Shown: positions 57,422 to 64,000 of the stretch, in pieces
Position numbering within the stretch: position 1 is the stretch's first letter
How the letters are laid out: every line of letters starts with the position of its first letter
Assembly (NCBI RefSeq): GCF_932294415.1
Contig: NC_065535.1
Span: forward strand, 7,181,501-7,245,500
DNA from: Quercus robur
Taxonomy: Eukaryota; Streptophyta; Magnoliopsida; Fagales; Fagaceae
Reading direction: 5' to 3'
DNA: 64,000 bases
Notes under the pieces: generated by a model
What the model was told of the DNA's origin: nothing
The model's input: only the letters and a program-made list of their open reading frames with translations
Databases searched by the model: none
Position numbers and translations under genes: made by a program

Positions 57422-58073
57422 TGTCTCTAATTTTTTTTGTTTCTTTCTTCTCTTTAAGTTGATATATTGTGTTTTGTAAAACTGTTATTCAGGTATTTTG
57501 TTGGTTTGTACCCATATGCTTTTGTAAGCTTTTAGGGTTAATGTTTTATGCATAGTTTGTAGGCTTTATGGTATGTACCTTGCTTAAGTGCAGCCTTTAT
57601 GCTATGTTGAAATCAGTACTTTAATCTAAATGTTCTGCATTTTGGTTTATGTACTGTCACTCTTGTGCCCTTGTAGGATTGTTCCTAGATGCATATGCCA
57701 TGTGTGCTATGCATTGGTTGAGTGTTGAGCATACAAGTGTCTTGCCTTGTGCTTGTTAAATTGTATGTCCTTGTGTTCATTTCAAGTGTGAATGAGCACT
57801 GTGATCACTACCTTGTGGTGTTCACTTGGTTGATCAAGCCATGGTTTGTTTATTAACTCCATCTTTGCTTGATCTCACATTGCCTGCTTCATATGCATTT
57901 ATAATTTTCTGCTTACAATGATCATGGTGTATTGTTGTGTTTCAGGAGTTTATGTTCATATGATTCAAGTGCTTCACAGCTTCTAGAGTTAGGTGTGAGT
58001 GAGTTTTGTTCAACTGTTCCCAACTCACATGTTAAGTCTAGAGTCTGTTTTAGGGTTTTGTCACGGAATAGCC
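57422..58073 (+). other. 3' non-coding region of the inner element
   Basis: T-rich, no ORF, nearly identical to 59401-60044 of the outer element. Confidence 0.6.
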
Positions 58074-58085
58074 AAAGGGGGAGAT
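58074..58085 (+). other. Polypurine tract next to the 3' LTR, inner element
   Basis: AAAGGGGGAGAT directly before TGTAAGG. The equivalent outer tract is 60045-60056. Confidence 0.88.
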
Positions 58086-59195
58086 TGTAAGGTTGAATTT
58101 ATTCAACCATCTAATTGGCTTTATTCCGTGCCAAATTTGCTTGTAATTCAGCATTTAGTAACCCTGTATTTAGGTGGGATTGTTGTAAGGGTAGTGAGTG
58201 AGATAGAGTGAAGATTGCTCAAGAGTGTGCAAGAAAACAGAGTGTCGCGGCTGGGACTCGCGGGTGGACTCGCGGCTACAAGTCGCCAGAAGCTGCACAC
58301 GTGCCAAGCATGCTGGAAGATGAATAGTCATGCTAGCTGGAGCACTACAGGACAAAACAGGACAACTGGCCATACGGTTAACTCGCGACTGGATCTCGCG
58401 ACTTGGTCAAGTCGCGAGGTCAAGCCGCGAGCCACCCCTGTTTTGGAAAAACCTGACGTTTCACATTCCTCTTCACTCCAGTATAAATACCCCTTTAACC
58501 CACGATTGAAAGAGAGCTTCTAGAGAGAATTTTGAGAGAGAAACCCTAAAGAAAAACAAGATTGTTTCACACACAATCCCTACCTTAGAGTCTCATCAAA
58601 TTCCCTCACTCTCTTCCTCTCCATTGTTAAATCCTTGAGAGGCATTATACCAAACCTGGTTCTCACCATTATCATCTCTGTGAGACAGTCGTTTGGAGTT
58701 CTGGGAAGCAGTTAGGAAGGAGCCAATCTTCATTGGTTGATGCTACGGTCTAGTAGCGGAATCCGGAAAGCTAGAAAAGAAAAAGGTTCGGTGCAACCTC
58801 GTTGGAGCAAGAAGCTTTGAGGGCTTAGGTGCACTGGGTAGATTAGGCTTGGAGGGTCTATTGCTGTCCTTGTATCCCAACTGTATTTTCTAGTGGATTG
58901 ATTACCGCTTGGAGGGCGGCGGAGAGGTTTTTCGCCGAGGTCTTCGGTTTCCTCTTCGATAACACATCGGGTGTTATCTTTGTGTTTGCATCTTCCTTCC
59001 TCTCTATCTCTGCCTTTACATTATCTGCTGTGGTTTATTTTGTTATGGCTTAGATAGTTGTTTAACCAATTTCATATTATAGCATATGTTAAGTTTCCGC
59101 ACACTTGTTGTTTGACATATTGCTTGTGTTGGTTAAGTTGGTTTTTGGGGGTCGAAACGTTCAAAAGTGTTTTTGTACACGTTTTTGAACTTTCA
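58086..59195 (+). repeat. 3' LTR of the inner element (1110 bp)
   Basis: Same length as 49571-50680. Differences I could see include GGCTACAAG/GGCTGCAAG, CTTGGTCAAGTCG/CTTTGTCAAGCCG, GGGGGTCGAAACG/GGGGGTCTAAACG. It is followed by the target duplication TGTCT and the resumed outer ORF3. Confidence 0.95.
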
Positions 59196-59308
59196 TGTCT
59201 GGACTCACAGCTTCTCTACACCATCAAAGCACTCGATGGGATATGAAGTTTACTTCTCTTCAAACTCAATTGGATCAAATTCAGAGAAAGCTGGAAGAGG
59301 ATGACTAG

Positions 59309-60056
59309 CCTATTCCATGACAAAAAGGGGGAGTGATAGGCATGATCAGAGGGGGAGGATATTACCTAAGGGGGAATGTCATTACCTAAGGGGGAGTGTC
59401 TTTACATTCTTCTCCAGTTTCAATTTTCTCTTTAAGTTAATATATTTTGATGATGTTATTCAGGATGTTTTTGTGTCTGTACCCATGTGCTTTTGTAAGC
59501 TTTTAGGGTTAATGTTTTATGTATAGTTTGTAGGCTTTATGGTATGTACCTTGCTTAATGCAGCCTTTATGCTATGTTGAAATCAGTACTTTAATCTAAA
59601 TGTTCTGCATTTTGGTTTATGTACTGTCACTCTTGTGCCCTTGTAGGATTGTTTCTAGATGCATATGCCTTGTGTGTTATGCATTGGTTGAGTGTTGAGC
59701 ATACAAGTGTCTTGCCTTGTGCTTGTTAACTTGTATGTCCTTGTGTTCATTCCAAGTGTGAATGAGCACTGTGATCACTACCTTGTGGTGTTCACTTGGT
59801 TGATCAAGCCATGGTTTGTTTCTTAACTCCATCTTTGCTTGATCACATATTGCCTGTTTCATATGCATTTATAATTTTCTGCTTACAATGATCATGGTGT
59901 ATTGTTGTGTTTCAGGAGTATTATGTTCATATGATTCAAGTGCTTCACAGCTTCTAGAGTTAGGTGTGAGTAAGTTTTGTTCAACTGTTCCCAACTCACA
60001 TGTTAAGTCTAGAGTCTGTTTTAGGGTTTTGTCACGGAATAGCCAAAGGGGGAGAT
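59309..60056 (+). other. 3' non-coding region and polypurine tracts of the outer element
   Basis: Carries AAAAAGGGGGAGTG, AGAGGGGGAGG, TAAGGGGGAATG and TAAGGGGGAGTG at 59325-59400, then the terminal tract CCAAAGGGGGAGAT ending at 60056. Confidence 0.75.
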
Positions 60057-61165
60057 TGTAAGGTTGAATTTATTCAACCATCTAATTGGCTTTATTCCGT
60101 GCCAAATTTGCTTGTAATTCAGCATTTAGTAACCCTGTATTTAGGTGGGTTTGTTGTGAGGGTAGTGAGTGAGATAGAGTGAAGATTGCTCAAGAGTGTG
60201 CAAGAAAACAGAGACTCGCGGCTGGGACTCGCGGGTGACTCGCGATTGCAAGCCGCCAGAAGCAGCACACGTGCCAAGCATGCTGGAAGATGAACAGTCA
60301 TGCTAGCTGGAGCACTACAGGACAAAACAGGACAACTGGCCATACGGTTAACTCGCGACTGGATCTCGCGACTTAGTCAAGCCGCGAGGTCAAGCCGCGA
60401 GCCACCCCTGTTTTGTAAAACCTGACGTTTCACATTCCTCTCCCACTCCAGTATAAATACCCCTTTTACCCACGATTGAAAGAGAGCTTCCAGAGAGAAT
60501 TTTGAGAGAGAAACCCTAAAGAAAAACAAGATTGTTTCACCCACAATCTATACCTCAGAGTCTCTTCAAATTCCTCTACTCTCTTCCTCTCCATTGTCAA
60601 ATCCTTGAGAGGCATTATACCAAACCTGGTTCTCACCATCATCATCACTGTGAGACAGTTGTTTGGATTTCTGGGAAGCAGTTAGGAAGGAACCAATCTT
60701 CATTGGTTGATGCTACGGTCTAGTAGCGGAATCCGGGAAGCTAGAAAAGAAAAAGGTTCGGCGCAACCTCGTTGGAGCAAGAAGCTTGGAGGGCTTAGGT
60801 GCACTGGGTAGATTAGGCTTGGAGGGTCTATTGCTGTCCTTGTATCCCAACTGTATTTTCTAGTGGATTGTTTACCGCTTGGAGGGCGGCGGAGAGGTTT
60901 TACGCCGAGGGCTTCGATTTCCTCTTCGATAACACATCGCGTGTTGTCTTTGTGTTTGAATCTTCCTTCCTCTCTATCTTTGCCTTTTTATTATCTGCTG
61001 TGGTTTTATCTTTGTTATGGCTTAGATAGTCTTTAACCAATTTCGTATTATAGCATATGTTAAGTTTCCGCACACTAGTTGTTTGACATATTACTTGAAT
61101 TGGTTAAGTTGTAATTTGGGGGTCTAAACGTTTAAAGGTGTTTTGTACACGTTTTTGCACTTTCA
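60057..61165 (+). repeat. 3' LTR of the outer element (1109 bp)
   Basis: Full-length partner of the deleted 5' LTR at 42216, with TATAAATA at 60452-60459. By eye it differs from it at about a dozen positions (roughly 1.4%) outside the 178-bp deletion. It is followed by the target duplication GCAAT. Confidence 0.95.
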
Positions 61166-61400
61166 GCAATATCAAAAGCCCAACTTACGTTGGCAATATC
61201 AAAAGCCCAACTTATGTTGACACTATTTAAAACTCAATTTTCATTGGCAACATCAACGACCAATTCTCATTGGCAACATCAAAAGCCCAACTTGCGTTGG
61301 CACTATTTAAAGCCCAATTCTCATTGGCAAATATCAAATCTCAATTCTCATTGGCAATATCAAAAGCCCAACTTGCGTTGGCACTATTAAAAACCCAAGC
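61166..61400 (+). repeat. Degenerate tandem repeat (TTGGCAATATCAAAAGCCCA)
   Basis: Units of about 27-50 bp built from CATTGGCAATATCAAA, AGCCCAACTTGCGTTGGCAC and TATTTAAAGCCCAATTCTC. The same words occur left of the outer element at 42150-42215 (TCATTGGCAACATCAAAGTC), so the LTR element landed inside this array. Confidence 0.85.
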
Positions 61401-63903
61401 TAACTACTTAGCACTATTCTATCAAAAGCCCAAGGTTATTAAATACTCGGAAAATACTATATCATAATTATTTCACTTAAAAGTCTGATAATAAACAATA
61501 CTTTAAATTCTTAAACATATTATTACAATATTACAAACTCATGGAATTTATGAATTATCTATTCTCAAAACCCATGATAATCATCTTGTAAAAGCCCATG
61601 GAAAGTTATGATTGTTAGACCCATGACATATATCTATTGTTATAAACCCATGAAATACATGGACATCATTTGCATCGCAACATCCATAATGTACGCCTTC
61701 GACACTCATGGTAAACATTCAAACCCACAAGATCATCATTTAAGTTATGATGCGATTATTAGAAACCATGAACATTATTGCAACATGGAATTCATCAAAG
61801 TAAATAGTATTTACAAAAGTATTTTGAAACTTGTCCTATTGTTTCAAGCGTTACAACTAATTGCTCAAAGGCCCATTGCAAGTATTTATGAAAAACCCAA
61901 AAATATTTACTAATAAAATTCCATGAGGAATGAAAGCCCATGACAACATCTACACACAACCCAATCCATGTGAGCAAGCCCAAGCAAAAAACACAAGCAA
62001 CTAACCAAAAGGCAACTAGAGACTCATACAAAGGGAACCAAGCCTTTGAGAATGGACTAAGGGTTGTCCCATCAGTTTTCTGCCACCCTCTACCTGACGT
62101 GAACAGTGCCCAAGGGCTGTCATATCAGTTGAAGTCAAAAGGATGAAGGAACTCCATCATCTTCCTCAAGACTACACCTCCAGCGGAAGGGGAGCTGAAA
62201 CCAAATTATCCAAACTTCAACAAATTGATGCTATAATTGTTAAAAACGATCAAGACATGATTCATGTACCAAGCCCATGAATCCTAAAGGGGAAAATTTG
62301 GGAACATGTGGTATGGAGGGCATACAGTGATCTCCAGCGGAACCCCCTGAAGTAGACTAGAACTTGACACCTGGCTTAGGATGTTGAAATCTTACTTCTT
62401 GGGGGACCAAATCTCAGTTTGCAGCATTAGAATTCATTCTTGATACACAATAATTAAGCTCAGCCCTGAAAATCTTGGCACTTAATGCAAAAAGTTATAA
62501 AATCCCATCATTACCCAAAGAAGCAAGACAACCCCTCAAAGTGGATTTTCCTACTTCTGATTAAAAATCTCAGGAAAGTTAAACCTTGATTTCGTCACCC
62601 TTGATGAGTCATGCATTTTTGGATTCTTGTCAATCAATGCTTCTCTAAAACTCCATTATAAAAACGTACACACTCAGCCCACTGGGGGAGGAGAAGCCTC
62701 TTTAAGAACTTCTGTCATTGACTACATTCTGCAAAAATTCAACCCCTTTTAAGCTTTCTTTAAGCTCCCCAAGCTCTCTTGAGCTCACTCACAACCTTTC
62801 TCAGCCTATAGTCACCATAACACCAACATCCACCACCTTGCTTACACCTTCCTACTCCATAAACGTCCCATAACCGATCAAGACAGCCACTCCCTCTGAA
62901 ACCCTTGGTTTATTTACTACTTTGCTCGTGGTTTAGCTTTCCTTAAGCTCGCCACTCATCATCTTCAGCCTACCCTCGTCTAATCCCAGATATTCTTCCC
63001 ACCCCTCTACACAACCACAGCTCAAAAATGTCCTCCAACTAGACACAAATAGCCCATTACTCACAAAAAGCTTCAATCTCAGTGTTAATCCCATCTCACT
63101 CACTCAAAATAGCCCACGTTCACCTCATTCATGCCTTATAATTATACACTCACCAAAATCTTAGTTTAATACTTGCTGCATTGAGCTGGGGATCTTTCTC
63201 TCCCTTCATTCCATCCTATTTTTCCTCTTTTATTTGTAATTATGGAGACTTTAATCATTGTTTATTATTATTATTATTATGAAGGATATAATGTATTGGT
63301 AACAATTGAAATTTTCCCTCACATTAATGTAATGGTGGTTGAAAGTACTATAATTTCCCTTGATCAAGACACACAAGGACTCCTAGGAGTAAATACTTTC
63401 CTAAATTTATTTAATCATTGATTGCTGGACTCTAAGTATAATTTCACCCCTACCGCTAGAGATAATACCGTACCATTAGAGGACTGATTTGAACTATGAT
63501 GTCGTAAAAAGACTAATAATATAACAAACTAACAATACTAACGTGTTTATTGGGCTTTATTGTTGTCTTCTTGTTAGGGTGCAGCCTCTATCTCTTGCTT
63601 GGGCGGACTTACACCATACCGATAGCTTTTGGGCTTTATTTCAAGGGCCCATCGTTGAGTTTTGGCTTGGCTATCCCATATTCTATTTGGGAATATGAAA
63701 AATTTCTCCATCAACAGTTTTCAACAACTATCATGCAAAGATTTCAAAATAAGAAAATTTGTAGAATAAAATTGTAAGACTTTATGTACTTGTATGTGTA
63801 TTTTGGTTAATATATGAAGTTATCTTTTTATTAAATTTTGGTCAATAGTGACCACCCTGAAATATATTCCTGGAACCACCATCGATGTGGTTATAAAAAA
63901 ATA
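61401..63903. other. Non-coding repeat-derived DNA
   Basis: 61560-62300 is dense in AAACCCATGA/AGCCCATGG words like 41560-42170, so both belong to one older sequence split by the LTR element. 62640-63170 is C/T-rich with TATAAAAACG near 62657, which resembles an LTR or promoter leader, but no partner LTR was found. 63260-63290 is an (ATT)n tract. The 75-codon ORF at 63550 shows no recognisable domain. Confidence 0.5.
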
Positions 63904-64000
63904 AGGGCCCGTTTGGTATATTATTCTAGTAACGTTATTTAAGTGTTGAGGAAATACGTGTAGATAAAAAATGTATTATGGAAATATATGTTGTATTGTT
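63904..64000. mobile_element. hAT-type MITE cut by the window end
   Basis: AGGGCCCGTTTGGTATATTA and the interior CTAGTAACGTTATTTAAGTG match the MITE at 22003-22145 for about 95 bp. The right end is outside the window. Confidence 0.75.

Larger units (their letters stand above)
49571..59195 (+). mobile_element. Inner (younger) Sirevirus-type Copia element, 9.6 kb
   Basis: A complete element with LTRs at 49571-50680 and 58086-59195 (both 1110 bp, TG...CA), TSD TGTCT (49566-49570 and 59196-59200), PBS, pol, ORF3 and polypurine tracts. It is inserted in the same orientation into ORF3 of an older member of its own family. I counted about a dozen LTR differences, roughly 1.2%, so the insertion is recent on a plant timescale. 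The open ORF3 and a pol with a single in-frame stop agree with that. Confidence 0.96.
48585..59308 (+). pseudogene. ORF3 of the outer element, broken and split by the inner element
   Basis: The 5' part is 48585-49570 and the 3' part is 59201-59308 (59196-59200 is the target duplication TGTCT). Compared with the open copy at 56238 it has a 1-bp loss near 48738, TGA stops near 48826 and 49016, and a TAG near 49550. The nested element then interrupts it at the codons for the coiled-coil tail. The surviving parts show the same protein: basic Ser-rich N-terminus, the PF20167-like core (FHNLYPLSSTGYMNLGRALF) and the tail SLQTQLDQIQRKLEEDD-like at 59250-59305. Confidence 0.88.
42216..61165 (+). mobile_element. 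Outer Sirevirus-type Copia element (interrupted by a younger copy)
   Basis: LTRs at 42216-43146 and 60057-61165 start TGTAAGGTTG and end in TTTCA. The 5-bp duplication GCAAT is exact (42211-42215 and 61166-61170). The two LTRs share variants not present in the inner pair (ATCTTTGTTATGG, AATTTCGTATT, GTAATTTGGGGG). Its own sequence is 42216-49570 plus 59196-61165, about 9.3 kb; the middle is the nested copy. Order: 5' LTR, PBS, gag remnant fused to pol, palindromes, intron, ORF3, polypurine tracts, 3' LTR. Confidence 0.94.

Noticed and set aside
49655..60343. Repeated ORFs of 67-106 codons in the LTRs (both strands)
   Set aside because: They occur in all four LTRs, overlap the promoter and CG palindromes, and change length with single substitutions. 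They are by-products of CG-rich LTR sequence.
62640..63200. TATA-like sequence and C/T-rich leader as a gene promoter
   Set aside because: No ORF with a recognisable domain follows; it may be a solo LTR but no ends were identified.
63550..63777. 75-codon ORF near the right edge
   Set aside because: Hydrophobic start but no known domain, no ATG context or splice evidence, in repeat-rich DNA.

Overview
The window is nuclear DNA of a woody eudicot. The evidence is a spliced plant P450 gene with a phase-0 intron, CACTA/hAT/MULE-type MITEs, tRNA-derived SINEs, and Copia LTR elements of the Sirevirus type primed by initiator-Met tRNA. An oak-like (Fagaceae) host is a guess from the repeat style only. 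No RNA genes, CRISPR arrays or bacterial features were seen.

Layout. 1-5366 is AT-rich intergenic DNA with two hAT-type MITEs and the left half of an old segmental duplication. 5431-7265 is an apparently intact two-exon cytochrome P450 of the CYP82 type (524 aa). 7300-11300 holds a foldback MITE, a 582-bp non-autonomous hAT element with a perfect 8-bp target duplication, and a 135-bp tandem duplication. 11327-19853 is a decayed CACTA (En/Spm) transposon: a TNP2-like transposase with nonsense codons, a TNPA-like second gene with a triplicated exon, about 1 kb of GGTGGTGG minisatellite, and GTGACGAAA subterminal repeats ending in ...GTAGTG. 20047-21501 holds an RNase H fragment, a SINE and a possible Helitron terminus. 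21979-26795 is the second copy of the P450 segment, now a pseudogene (2-bp frameshift, CAG to TAG stop, intron tandem repeats). A CACTA-ended, palindrome-rich element cuts it in exon 2, removing the I-helix acid/threonine, ExxR and heme-binding regions.

29666-37049 is a complete but decayed minus-strand Copia/Sirevirus-type element with TSD CATTT. It has gag and a third ORF but no pol. 42216-61165 is a second Sirevirus-type element (TSD GCAAT). A younger member of the same family, 49571-59195 (TSD TGTCT), is nested in its third ORF in the same orientation. Both nested elements start coding almost directly at protease-integrase-RT-RNase H; the gag capsid and zinc-knuckle region is missing.

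Most unusual is a shared third-ORF module. In two elements with unrelated LTRs, a putative plant transposon protein (PF20167-like, with a C-terminal coiled coil) follows a cluster of CG-containing palindromes, a pyrimidine-rich leader and a likely 5'-UTR intron. Palindromes of the same type lie just upstream of the LTR TATA box. A gag-less pol/ORF3 family sits beside a pol-less gag/ORF3 family, which suggests, without proving, a division of labour among retroelements. The rest of the window is repeat-derived DNA without convincing genes.
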